Origin: Methanomicrobia archaeon
GTDB taxonomy: Archaea; Methanobacteriota_B; Thermococci; Methanofastidiosales; NM3
Assembly (NCBI GenBank): GCA_030603445.1
Contig: JAUVXU010000013.1
Location: 1 to 41,191 of the forward strand
Direction: 5' to 3'
Length of the DNA: 41,191 bases
A program made the translations under genes and the position numbers. The notes beneath the pieces are model-generated. The model made no database searches. It was not told the DNA's origin and saw nothing but the letters and a program-made list of their open reading frames with translations. Shown here piece by piece: positions 1 to 8,121 of this stretch (its first letter is position 1; every line of letters starts with the position of its first letter).

Positions 1-52
1 ATCAAGCTTCGGCGAGATGTTCAGCCCGCCAGTACTAATAGTCTAAGGCACT
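1..52 (+). rRNA. 23S ribosomal RNA, 3' end (partial)
   Basis: The first ~52 bases match the conserved 3' terminal segment of large-subunit rRNA: a GTTCAGCC element, then CCAGTACTAATAG, then the outer-stem strand. The order and spacing are those of the E. coli 23S end (GAGCTAACCGGTACTAATGA). The 5' part lies outside the window, and the exact 3' end is a guess because the closing strand of the terminal helix is not visible. No 5S rRNA or tRNA follows on this strand, so the 5S gene is probably unlinked or upstream. The next gene converges on it from the opposite strand. Confidence 0.82.
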
Positions 53-94
53 AAGTTCCGAAAGAATTCAGGATCGGGCGTAAGATATACATAT

Positions 95-136
95 GTGCGG
101 CTTTCACGCACCAGGCACTGCAATGGCAATTTTGGT
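95..136 (+). terminator. Possible rRNA terminator or processing hairpin
   Basis: A five-base-pair hairpin (GTGCG at 95-99, CGCAC at 107-111, seven-base loop) lies ~45 bases past the presumed 23S end and is followed by T-rich sequence near 130-136. It could terminate the rRNA transcript, or mark its processing. It is short, so support is weak. Confidence 0.3.
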
Positions 137-144
137 TAGTTTAT

Positions 145-2034
145 CTAATCTTTTAGTTCTTCACGTATGCAATGTCCTATGCTTTTGGCATGTTGTGATA
201 TCTGCAGGGCCGCTTTCATGATAATCTCAGCACATAATTCAATGTCTTTTGTATTTTCTTTTTCCAAGGCCTCTTGTAGCATGGAGGTATAACCTCCTAT
301 GGTCGAGAGCGGCGATTGCAGATTGTGGTATAAATTACTAGCAAATACTTCAAGTTTGAAGTTTTTTTCTTTAAGGGCGGATATTAATTTGTCCTGTTCT
401 ATTTCCGCACGCCTACGTTCTGATATGTCGCGAATGTTTAATATTATTTTTTGAACAGATGATTCTTGGAGCATGTTAGTTGCAATGATTTCCGTATATA
501 CTATATCTTTGTGTTTTTGTATAATATTTGAATAAAGGTGCATACGATCTCCAGGTGATTTAATTAGTTTTTCTAGGCCCTTTTTTATTATTTGAATATC
601 TTCTTTATGAAAAAAATCTGTTATCGGCCTTTCGAGAACTTCGCTTTCCTTATACCCCGTTATCCTATTAATTGATGGACTGCAATATTTTATTATGCCA
701 TCTTTATCGAGTAGACAGATTATGTCAGATGAGTTTTGTGTCATGGATTGGAATTGTTGGGAATTGTTTATCAGTTTGTTTAAAATTTCCTTCTTTTCGA
801 GTTCTTGTACAATTATTTTACTAATAATTTGTAAAATATTCATATCTTCTTTTTTCCATTCTTTTGTATCATCAAGACCTAATAATCCAATTAGCTTATT
901 GTCACTTGATAATAAAGGAACAGAAATGAGGGAACGAATACCTTCTTTGGAATGGTATTCTTTTTCTGCATAATCTATTTTTTCTAAATATTTTAGGTCT
1001 TGTATTAATATGTTATTTTTATTATTTAGTTTTTTTATCAATAGGGGAGCAATGCTAGTTTCTATATCTTGTGATGATATGAACTGGCGTTTCACACCTT
1101 GTGCACACCATTCGCATACCTCATACGTTTTTTTTGCTTCGGTTTGTAAAAGAAAGATATAGGAGCGTTTTATATCCATAGATTTTCCTAAGATTCTTAG
1201 TGTATCTTTTATGGATTCGCTTTTATTGGATATTAACAATGTTTTTGAAATATCTGCAATCGTTTTCTCTAATTTGAGGCGATGAGTTAGATCGGCCTCT
1301 TGTTTTTTAAGGTGGGTTATATCCATGCCCGAGCTTAGTATACCTGTTACATTTCCTTTTTCATCATATAAAAGAGTATTATTCCATGTAATAATTTTTA
1401 TATCATTATTTTTTGTTATTATCGGATTCTCATTAATGGTGAATAGATCATTCTTTTCATTGCAATACGTGATGAATTTTTCTTTCAATGAATTTCGTAT
1501 GTTATTTGGGATTATAGTTTCGAACCAGTTTTTTCCGTATAATTCGTTTTCTTTGTATCCAAGGATATTTTCCCCTTCCTTGTTTATCATTGTTATATTT
1601 CCCTTTGTGTCCAACACTACTATCAGAACGTTTACAATATCTAGATATTTTTGAGTTTTGTATTTATTTTCTTTAAATTCTTTTTTTATTTGTTCTTCTT
1701 CAGTGCAGTCTTTTATTATCTCCATTATTGCATCAACACCATTGCTATCGATGAAAGGAGTAGTTCTAACGTATAATCTGCGCCCTTTTAGAGGGGATAT
1801 ATCTCTTTCTTCACAGCATTTCTTTTGCAGTGTTTCAGAAAATGGACAGCCGTGACATTTCTTGTCAGTACACATAACTGCTTCATAACATTTTTTCCCT
1901 ATGATATTATGAGTTGAGAGATTTGTTAGTTTTTTTATGTTTTTGTTAGCCCATATTATTTTTTTGTTGATATCTAGAATTAAAATGCATTCTGGCATCG
2001 AATTTAGAACAGTTTGTATGTTTTTATTAATCAT
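145..2034 (-). CDS. PAS/PAS/GAF/PAS sensor protein with H-box but no ATPase domain
   Basis: Predicted cytoplasmic sensor of 629 aa with no membrane span. Domains in order: PAS at about 5-112, carrying a four-cysteine pattern (C49, C55, C60, C63, the last two as CxxCP); PAS at 128-245; GAF at 255-415; PAS at 427-545; a coiled linker; and a dimerisation/phosphoacceptor helix with an H-box around H570 (YHNLQSPL). Known family members continue with a HATPase_c domain holding N, G1 and G2 boxes. Here the protein stops about 59 residues after the H-box, so autophosphorylation in cis is not possible. The cysteines could bind metal or sense redox (inference). The ATG start is preceded by AAGGGA. The gene converges on the 23S end, leaving no room for the missing domain. 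It may be a kinase truncated by rearrangement, or a signal scaffold working with another kinase. Confidence 0.88.
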   Translation of the reverse strand: MINKNIQTVLNSMPECILILDINKKIIWANKNIKKLTNLSTHNIIGKKCYEAVMCTDKKCHGCPFSETLQKKCCEERDISPLKGRRLYVRTTPFIDSNGVDAIMEIIKDCTEEEQIKKEFKENKYKTQKYLDIVNVLIVVLDTKGNITMINKEGENILGYKENELYGKNWFETIIPNNIRNSLKEKFITYCNEKNDLFTINENPIITKNNDIKIITWNNTLLYDEKGNVTGILSSGMDITHLKKQEADLTHRLKLEKTIADISKTLLISNKSESIKDTLRILGKSMDIKRSYIFLLQTEAKKTYEVCEWCAQGVKRQFISSQDIETSIAPLLIKKLNNKNNILIQDLKYLEKIDYAEKEYHSKEGIRSLISVPLLSSDNKLIGLLGLDDTKEWKKEDMNILQIISKIIVQELEKKEILNKLINNSQQFQSMTQNSSDIICLLDKDGIIKYCSPSINRITGYKESEVLERPITDFFHKEDIQIIKKGLEKLIKSPGDRMHLYSNIIQKHKDIVYTEIIATNMLQESSVQKIILNIRDISERRRAEIEQDKLISALKEKNFKLEVFASNLYHNLQSPLSTIGGYTSMLQEALEKENTKDIELCAEIIMKAALQISQHAKSIGHCIREELKD

Positions 2035-2360
2035 TTTATCCCTTTTTCTAAGTTCGCGTTCTAGCTGTTTGTCGCTTTATTTTTCATACATATATTTTTC
2101 AATGTATAAGTATTATAATATTTAAGTATTTTTGCAACAATGTTTATAATATTATTGCTAATTTTTTTATAAAATAAGACAATACACTATTTGACATATA
2201 ATCAGCATGTAATACATACAAATCATTTTAACTTAAGAAATGATTTTTACAATGGTACGTATTGTATAACTTTTGATTAGGTAATAATCAAGTAAAATTG
2301 TAATATTTCAAAACCTTAATCCTTTTCGGGATCGTCAGTGTTTCTTTTGCATATTTGGAT
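2035..2360. other. AT-rich intergenic region between priS end and sensor gene start
   Basis: There is no credible gene in these 326 bases. Read on the minus strand, TTAAATATTA (about 2118-2127) is a candidate TATA element for the sensor gene, giving a leader of roughly 60 bases. A perfect inverted repeat with nine-base arms (AAATCATTT at 2220-2228, AAATGATTT at 2238-2246) sits in the middle. It could be the priS terminator hairpin or an operator. The rest is very AT-rich. Confidence 0.55.
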
Positions 2361-3317
2361 TCATTTCGGTGCATTGGATTCAGCACGTTCTAACACAAAT
2401 CGCGGGACTGCTTCGTTGAATGGGTCAAATGATTCCGGATGTTTGGCTAAGGTACATATCATTGATATTTTTGAATGCAGTGTTGTTGGTAGTCTCAATA
2501 TCCTTTTGGTGTCTATTGTAACTTTCCCATCAACTGTTAGGCCGCTCAGGCGCATTACTTCATTTAGGATCTTGTCTTGGCTGGTCTTTCCAATCCCGGG
2601 CGTTGAAATGAAGTTTTTCATTCTAGCATTAAGGTTTTTTATTATGAGTTCCTTATTTGCAATAGCACTGTTGGCGACGTTTTTATTTAAGAAAAGAAAG
2701 TCTTCTTGTTTCATTTTTGAGAGAGTAAGTGCGAACATTTTTCTCCATGTTTTCGCATATCCTATTACCATTTGGAAGTCCATAGGCATAATAGAACCCA
2801 TGACATAATCAAGCATATATTGTCTGTTTTCTAGAGGTTCTGCGTTCTTGTCCAGGACGTGTATATGATATCCTCTACCAGAGTAAGCAAGATAGACCTC
2901 TTTTACTCCGAAGTCTTCCCGAAGCGTGTCAATGATTATTAACGCTAGGCCCTTTGCCTCTTCGAGGCATTTCTCACAAATAGAACCTATAGCACAGGAA
3001 CATGAGCGTACAGGTTGATCTTTCGCATCTATATCAAATACTAATTCTGCCCCCCTCCACCCTGCTCTTTGTTCTGGGTGTTCATAATAGGCCGTGGATG
3101 CGCATACAGCGTACGGATTGAGCGTTTTTACCTTTGTCTCAAGGCCGTGTATATTGCCAAAAGCGTTGTATCTGTCTGTGTAACCATTTCCTTCATGGTC
3201 AAAGGCGAATTCCTTTTCTTTTATGGAGCGTATGATAAATTCTGGCACATCTTTTGGGTTCCATTCTTCAGAATAGTATATCATGCGTTCTTTTGGAGAT
3301 GCAGGGGAAAAATCCAT
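2361..3317 (-). CDS. priS: DNA primase small (catalytic) subunit PriS
   Basis: Catalytic subunit of the archaeal/eukaryotic-type primase, which synthesises RNA (and DNA) primers together with PriL. The sequence shows the metal-binding ELVFDIDAKD (D95, D97), the zinc-binding CxCx5CxxC (C106, C108, C114, C117), the nucleotide-binding SGRGYHIHV (146-154) and the C-terminal TKRILRLPTTLHSK block. I chose ATG 3317 (318 aa) over a GTG at 3377. It has AAGGGG seven bases upstream, and it puts the conserved EEW tryptophan at residue 19, as in Pyrococcus PriS. The GTG would add 20 unconserved residues. At 318 aa it is slightly shorter than Pyrococcus PriS (about 347), mainly in the helical insert. It lies 63 bases downstream of the MarR gene on the same strand, so co-transcription is possible. 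PriL is not in the window. Confidence 0.96.
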   Translation of the reverse strand: MDFSPASPKERMIYYSEEWNPKDVPEFIIRSIKEKEFAFDHEGNGYTDRYNAFGNIHGLETKVKTLNPYAVCASTAYYEHPEQRAGWRGAELVFDIDAKDQPVRSCSCAIGSICEKCLEEAKGLALIIIDTLREDFGVKEVYLAYSGRGYHIHVLDKNAEPLENRQYMLDYVMGSIMPMDFQMVIGYAKTWRKMFALTLSKMKQEDFLFLNKNVANSAIANKELIIKNLNARMKNFISTPGIGKTSQDKILNEVMRLSGLTVDGKVTIDTKRILRLPTTLHSKISMICTLAKHPESFDPFNEAVPRFVLERAESNAPK

Positions 3318-3380
3318 TATATACCCCTTGAGTGCTATTGTTAAAAAAGGTTTTTCATATCGAGGGTTGTAATGCACGTC

Positions 3381-3860
3381 TCAACTCTTTTTGGTATTAT
3401 CTTCTAGGAGAAGATTATCTATGTTATTTATTATTTTGTTTATTGCCGTATATAACTCTCCTGTTTCTTGCTCCGTTAAGACGGAAAACATTTGAGATAT
3501 GAACTCTTTATCCTTATCCTCGCGTTTCTTCCAGAATATATTGTTCTCTTCTGTCAATTTGAGCCTGAGGATGCGATGATCGTTTGGGTCTTGCTCTATG
3601 TCCAAGAAGCGCTTTTTTTGAAGTTGTTTTGCTAGCTGTTTTGCATTCTGGTGCGATGTATTCATCTTTTCTGCAACTTCCTTGAGTGAAGGGGGGCTTT
3701 CAAAGAAGCGATGGATCACGGCTAGAATCATCCACTGCTTTGTCGTTATCCCGCTTTCTTTTAATTCCTTGTTTCCCAAGTATTCTAACTTTTTTTCTAT
3801 TAGAAAAAACATTCCAAAAAGGTATGCTAGCTTTTCATCTGTTATATTTTTCATATTCAC
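3381..3860 (-). CDS. MarR-family transcriptional regulator
   Basis: A 159-aa winged-helix DNA-binding protein of the MarR family, which acts as a dimer, usually as a ligand-responsive repressor. It shows an N-terminal helix, the KQWMILAVIHRF helix, the SLKEVAEKMNTSHQNAKQLAKQL helix-turn-helix (about residues 58-80), a wing (DPNDHRILRLKLT, about 92-105) and a C-terminal dimerisation helix. The DPNDxR pattern is characteristic. GTG 3858-3860 is used here; an ATG two codons in (3854) is equally possible. Only a weak GAGAG precedes them. It is upstream of priS and divergent from the HAD phosphatase at 4108. Palindromes in the shared 247-base region could be its operators, so the HAD/nitrilase pair or its own gene are likely targets. 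Its ligand is unknown. Confidence 0.9.
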   Translation of the reverse strand: MNMKNITDEKLAYLFGMFFLIEKKLEYLGNKELKESGITTKQWMILAVIHRFFESPPSLKEVAEKMNTSHQNAKQLAKQLQKKRFLDIEQDPNDHRILRLKLTEENNIFWKKREDKDKEFISQMFSVLTEQETGELYTAINKIINNIDNLLLEDNTKKS

Positions 3861-3978
3861 GATACTCTCTTTTGTTTATTAGGCACACTAAGTCCTATTA
3901 TATATTATTGGGGGGCCCCATGCTGTTTTATTGCCACAAAAACATATTTTCATATAATACTAGATTTTTATCAAATGG

Positions 3979-4001
3979 GTAATGTATTACTTATATATAA
4001 G
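3979..4001. promoter_or_regulatory. Two adjoining palindromes, candidate MarR operator
   Basis: GTAATGTATTAC (3979-3990; five-base arms, two-base spacer) and CTTATATATAAG (3990-4001, a perfect 12-base palindrome) adjoin in the divergent region between the MarR and HAD genes. MarR proteins typically bind such short dyads near their own promoters. The second palindrome could also serve as a TATA element. The assignment as operator is inference from position and symmetry. Confidence 0.4.
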
Positions 4002-4107
4002 ATAAGCTAATATTTCCTATTTAAATATTTCGTTTTTCTTGGCACAATAAAGCTCTTTTAAGGCATGCCACCATAAAACTCTTAAGTCCTCACGAAATGT
4101 AGAAGTA

Positions 4108-4857
4108 ATGAAATATGTTGTTTTATTCGATATGGATGGGGTGCTGACCCCCCAGGCCCAGGCCCTGCAACTAGCAAAGACCTTGGGAAAGACGGATGAG
4201 GCAATGAAGGTATTTTCGGGGCAGATGAGAAAGCAGATTGGCCTTGAATGGATATTATCGAAGGGGTCAATGTTCCTTAAAGGGCAAGACCCATCTATTT
4301 TGGAAAACACTGCCAAGAAGATGCTTATCACAAAGTCGGCCAAAAGCACCATAGAGCAGCTCAAGGAGGCATCGTACCATCCTGTAATCATTACTAATGG
4401 TTTTGAGGGGATGGCACAAGCATTCGGAAAGCGTATCGGAATCACAGAAGCATATGGGAACTCCCCTGAAGTGAAGGGAGGCGTACTTACAGGAAAGCTT
4501 TCTGATTCCAAGCTTCTTACAGTAAAATCAAAAGGGGATTTTATTAGGAAATACCTTAAAGATAGGGGAATTGCCAAAAAGGATGCCGTTGCAGTAGGCA
4601 ATGACGAGAATGATATGGCAATGTTTCAAGAGGTTGGGCTTACTATAGCATTCAACCCATCAAGATTTATAAAAAACTCTATCACAGATTCATTTTCAAA
4701 GGCCATAGATGGCAAAAGGAAGGATTTTATAAAGTTTACAAATGTTGTTGATATCGTTATTCTAAACAATGATCTCTCTAAGTTACTTCCTTTCTTAATT
4801 CCAAAACCAGATAAGTTTAGCAGCAATGTGAAAATAGATGAAAAGACGCAATTGTAG
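4108..4857 (+). CDS. HAD-superfamily phosphatase, SerB-like
   Basis: A 249-aa soluble haloacid-dehalogenase-fold hydrolase related to phosphoserine phosphatase. Motif I is FDMDGV (nucleophile D8, acid/base D10), motif II is the threonine of IITNGF (about 93-96), the motif III lysine is in KSKGDF, and motif IV is GNDENDMAMF (about 164-173). A helical C1-type cap of about 70 residues lies between motifs I and II. The family cleaves small phosphomonoesters; the substrate cannot be told. The last ~50 residues, after the usual HAD core, are unusual and polar. There is no clear ribosome binding site; a TATA-like TTTAAATA at 4019-4026 would give a leader of about 55 bases. The stop codon TAG is followed at once by the nitrilase gene, whose ribosome binding site overlaps it, so the two are translationally linked. 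Confidence 0.85.
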   Translation: MKYVVLFDMDGVLTPQAQALQLAKTLGKTDEAMKVFSGQMRKQIGLEWILSKGSMFLKGQDPSILENTAKKMLITKSAKSTIEQLKEASYHPVIITNGFEGMAQAFGKRIGITEAYGNSPEVKGGVLTGKLSDSKLLTVKSKGDFIRKYLKDRGIAKKDAVAVGNDENDMAMFQEVGLTIAFNPSRFIKNSITDSFSKAIDGKRKDFIKFTNVVDIVILNNDLSKLLPFLIPKPDKFSSNVKIDEKTQL

Positions 4858-4866
4858 GTGCAAATC

Positions 4867-5646
4867 ATGAAAATAGCAAACGTTCAAATGGAGCCCGTAT
4901 TCTTAGGCAGAGAGGAGAATCTAGATCATGCAGCGCATTTGTTGGAAAAGACATCCGATGCCAAAATAGTTGTGCTTCCAGAACTGTTTAATACAGGATA
5001 TAACTTCCAGAATAAGGCAGAAGCAGAGCTATTAGCTGAGGATTATAAGACAGGCCCAACATCACGCCTCTTACAAGACATAGCAAGGGAAAACGAGCAG
5101 TATATTGCCGCAGGATACGTTGAGAAGATAGGGGACATCCTTTATAACTCCCAACTTCTTGTAGGTTATGATGGCGTTGTCAGCTCCTACCAGAAAGTGC
5201 ACCTGTTTTTCAATGAGAAGAAATTCTTTGCACCAGGAAAAGAGTTTAAAGTATCTGATCTAGGAGATATTCGTGTTGGCCAGATGGTGTGTTTTGACTG
5301 GTTCTTTCCAGAATCTACGCGCACCCTTATGCTAATGGGTGCCGACATAGTTTTACACAGTGCCAATCTCGTATTGCCGTACTGTCCAAATTCCATGGTA
5401 ACGCGTTGTCTTGAGAACAGGATGTATGCAGTTACATCAAATCGCATTGGTGAGGAGTTCGGGTTAAGATATATCGGGATGTCGCAGATAACAGGGACAG
5501 ACGGAAGCATTATTCATCGTTCTCCTGAGGATACTGAAGAAGTATGGATAGAAGACATAAATCCATTACTTGCACGCAATAAGGATATGAACGACCTCAA
5601 TAACATAGTTTCTGACAGGCAAACAGATGTTTATAAAATTAAATAG
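4867..5646 (+). CDS. Carbon-nitrogen hydrolase (nitrilase superfamily)
   Basis: A 259-aa amidohydrolase of the nitrilase/omega-amidase superfamily, which hydrolyses C-N bonds of amides, ureido compounds or nitriles through a Glu-Lys-Cys triad. All three are visible: E39 in VLPELF, K110 in SYQKVHLF, C142 in MVCFDWFFPE. The length is typical of a single-domain member. The start is set at ATG 4867 rather than GTG 4858 because AGGTG, overlapping the stop of the preceding HAD gene, sits eight bases upstream of the ATG. The FDWFFPE variant and short N-terminus resemble archaeal amidases of unknown substrate. Pairing with the HAD phosphatase suggests a common small-molecule salvage or damage-repair pathway (inference). 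The downstream gene topA converges 73 bases away. Confidence 0.88.
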   Translation: MKIANVQMEPVFLGREENLDHAAHLLEKTSDAKIVVLPELFNTGYNFQNKAEAELLAEDYKTGPTSRLLQDIARENEQYIAAGYVEKIGDILYNSQLLVGYDGVVSSYQKVHLFFNEKKFFAPGKEFKVSDLGDIRVGQMVCFDWFFPESTRTLMLMGADIVLHSANLVLPYCPNSMVTRCLENRMYAVTSNRIGEEFGLRYIGMSQITGTDGSIIHRSPEDTEEVWIEDINPLLARNKDMNDLNNIVSDRQTDVYKIK

Positions 5647-5719
5647 ATTGCATGGTATTCTAATTATATGGCCCAAATGGACATTTATAGAAGGGTAATT
5701 CTAAATTAAAGAATGGAAG

Positions 5720-7774
5720 CTACACTTTTTGCTCATTTGATTTTATCTGTGTTTTCGCCTTCTCTTCGCTTGTTTTTTTCGATGGGCAGCCCATATTGAC
5801 ACAACTATCGCCCCTTCTTCCTTTTATCATAGGTGAACCACATTCCTGGCATCTGTTTTGGGAGAATGTTATAATGCCTTTTTGCGGGAGGGGAAATGAT
5901 GTATTGCACTTCGGATAGTTCGAACACCCTATAAATCTCTTGTTCGTCGTTTTTGAGACCACTACTTTTAGGTCTCTTCCGCATACCTTGCACGCACCCA
6001 GATTTTCATTCTCGCTATTTTTGAGTGCTTTGTAAAGTTCATATCCTATCTCTTGTTCTTGATCTCTAAATTTTTTGAATATCTCTCTTAGTTGTTCCTT
6101 AGCTTCTAGCAGGATCTGGTCTTTGTTTTTTTTGGATTTGAGGATGTTTTGTATTTCCTGTTCAAAGTGATTTGTCAGTTTCACAGATACTATCTTGTTG
6201 CAATGTTTTTCAAGTGTTGTCACCATCGCCTTTCCTATATCTGTTACTTTTATTTCTTTGCCTTTTATGTAACCGCGCTTGTATAGTGTATCAGAAATGT
6301 TTGCGCGTGTTGCTTTTGTGCCAATGCCCAAATTTTCCATCTCTTTTATGACAGAGGCAGGATTGTAGCGTGCAGGTGGCTTTGTCGTCTTCTTGGAATT
6401 ATCATGCTTTTCCACAATGATGTTCTCTCCTTTATCAAATGGAGGCAGTGTACTTATACTTGAGCGCGTGTATTTTTTATAAAATCTTAACCAACCATCT
6501 TCTATGGTAAGCTGTCCTTTGACAACGAAAGGATGCCCTTCTATATCTATTGTTACTGTAACGTTTTCCACTATTGCTTCGGGCATGAACACCGAGAAGA
6601 ATCTGTTTACTATTAAATCATATAATTTTTCTTGTTCCTTTGTAAACTTATCAGGCATAAGGCCTGTTGGGTATATTGCAGGGTGTGCAGGGTCGTCCTT
6701 TTTCCCTTGCACGGGATTAAGCGGCGTTGCAAGTACAGCTTTGGCACTTGCGCTGTAAACAGGGTTTTTTTGGAGCGATTCTAATATATTTTTGAACCCC
6801 AATGATTTTGGGAGTTTTTGTGAGGACGTTCGAGGGTATGATATAAGGCCGGCCTCATATAGTGTTTGGGCTATGTCTTGTGTCCTTTTCGGAAGGAATT
6901 TGAAGTTAGCCCATGCTTCTGTTTGCAAGAGACCGAGATCCATTGGGGTCGGCGTCTTCTTCTTGTTCTTCTTTTTTATTATATCAGATACATTGCCGTT
7001 TTTCCCTTGCACTTCTTTAAATATATTTTCTGCAGTCTCCTTTTTGGTTATTTTTGAGGGATAACTTGCCTTTATTGGAAGTTCGTTTTTGTGAAAATGG
7101 ATGTCTATTTGCCAATATGGAGTCGGAACAAATAGTTCTATTTCTCTTTCTCTTTCGTTCATAAAATAAAGTGTGGGGGTCTGTACTCTTCCAGCTGAAA
7201 GGACGATATACTTGCCGCTGACACGCTTTACAGACGATGATAGTGCCTTAGAAGTGTTTATGCCCCAGTACCAGTCAAGCTCATGCCTGGTGAGTCCTGC
7301 CATTACCATAGGAAAGTTGAGGTGTTTTTCTCTGTTTTCATACGATTTTATAAGCTCATCAGTAGTAAGTGTTGAGAACTTCATGCGCATTGTGTTTTGT
7401 GGGTCCATCTTGCAAGCATGGACTATGGCATTATAACCAATTACTGAACCCTCTATATCGTAATCGCAAGCGTTTATTACCTCATTTGCATCTTCTGCTA
7501 GATCTTGTAATACTCTTATATAGTCTTTTAAATAGCGCATCTTACGATCATACTCATAAGGTGCCACCCATTTTATGTCAAAAAAAGGATATTTGTCAAT
7601 TGGGCGAGCTTGGCGCAATGAATATAGATGGCCAACAGCAGAGGCAACAACAACGTCCTTATCAGGCACAATATAATATGAGACCTTTCCCTTCTTTTTT
7701 TGTTGTTCATTACCAAATGCATGTGCTATACGTTTGGCTACATTTGGCTTTTCAGCAATTATAAGAGTGGTCAT
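5720..7774 (-). CDS. topA: DNA topoisomerase, type IA
   Basis: A 684-aa type IA topoisomerase, which relaxes negative supercoils by single-strand passage through a 5'-phosphotyrosine intermediate. The Toprim domain (1-150) has the invariant glutamate near E8 and DYDIEGS at 104-110. The arch and active site contain LISYPRTS with nucleophile Y313, preceded by the conserved LLQTEAW helix; FDKGE and GIGTKATRA are present further on. Two C-terminal zinc fingers follow (CxxC...CxxxxxxC at about 605-635, CxxC...CxxxxC at about 652-670). The start is ATG 7774. There is no ribosome binding site, but TTTTAAAA is centred ~26 bases upstream, so the message is probably leaderless. The nitrilase gene converges from the left; the gene to the right is divergent. 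Confidence 0.95.
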   Translation of the reverse strand: MTTLIIAEKPNVAKRIAHAFGNEQQKKKGKVSYYIVPDKDVVVASAVGHLYSLRQARPIDKYPFFDIKWVAPYEYDRKMRYLKDYIRVLQDLAEDANEVINACDYDIEGSVIGYNAIVHACKMDPQNTMRMKFSTLTTDELIKSYENREKHLNFPMVMAGLTRHELDWYWGINTSKALSSSVKRVSGKYIVLSAGRVQTPTLYFMNEREREIELFVPTPYWQIDIHFHKNELPIKASYPSKITKKETAENIFKEVQGKNGNVSDIIKKKNKKKTPTPMDLGLLQTEAWANFKFLPKRTQDIAQTLYEAGLISYPRTSSQKLPKSLGFKNILESLQKNPVYSASAKAVLATPLNPVQGKKDDPAHPAIYPTGLMPDKFTKEQEKLYDLIVNRFFSVFMPEAIVENVTVTIDIEGHPFVVKGQLTIEDGWLRFYKKYTRSSISTLPPFDKGENIIVEKHDNSKKTTKPPARYNPASVIKEMENLGIGTKATRANISDTLYKRGYIKGKEIKVTDIGKAMVTTLEKHCNKIVSVKLTNHFEQEIQNILKSKKNKDQILLEAKEQLREIFKKFRDQEQEIGYELYKALKNSENENLGACKVCGRDLKVVVSKTTNKRFIGCSNYPKCNTSFPLPQKGIITFSQNRCQECGSPMIKGRRGDSCVNMGCPSKKTSEEKAKTQIKSNEQKV

Positions 7775-8121
7775 TTGGGGAGAATAACTTTGTGTCTTTT
7801 AAAACTTTATCCTATTATCCATAGGAATATTACTAAAAACACTATTTTTTTCCATTGTCGAGGGGCAAATGTTTTTGTTCCTTTGTTTAGTGCAAGCATG
7901 CCAAACGCGCCAATTGTCCCAATGTAATTATAATATAATGGGAAGCTTCAAGGCCCTTTCATATGATAACATGCCCCGGCCAATTTCATGAAATGGGGAA
8001 AGAGTACAATCGGCATGATCACAAGAAATCGCTTGCTTTTCTTGTTCTTGTTGCGATATGCAATATGCATGTAATAAATTGCCACGAAAAAGTATTAGTA
8101 CTTATTAGAGATAGATGAGTT
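7775..8121. other. Divergent intergenic region between topA and TIM-barrel gene
   Basis: 347 bases without a credible gene. It holds the topA TATA box (7797-7804) at one end. A perfect 12-base palindrome ATTTCATGAAAT (7983-7994) is flanked by CCCC and GGGG, and a short direct repeat containing ATATGCA lies near 8055-8068. The promoter of the gene at 8122 must also lie here, but no clean TATA element stands out. No tRNA-like fold was seen. Confidence 0.5.
7797..7804 (-). promoter_or_regulatory. TATA box of topA, leaderless geometry
   Basis: TTTTAAAA is centred about 26.5 bases upstream of the topA ATG. Archaeal TATA elements sit about 26 bases before the transcription start, so transcription should begin at or next to the start codon. 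There is no Shine-Dalgarno motif in between, which agrees with that. Confidence 0.6.

Noticed and set aside
1-145. A continuation of the kinase ATPase domain in another frame
   Set aside because: The remaining bases are rRNA and spacer; there is no room for a 100-residue domain, so a simple frameshift cannot explain the missing part.
3910-3919. GGGGGGCCCC, a GC-rich palindrome-like run in an AT-rich promoter region
   Set aside because: It is only ten bases with no partner site. I see no function for it beyond the nearby palindromes already listed.
4017-4601. 194-aa minus-strand open frame opposite the HAD phosphatase
   Set aside because: It lies entirely antisense to a gene with all HAD motifs, has no recognisable domain and no promoter; a shadow frame.
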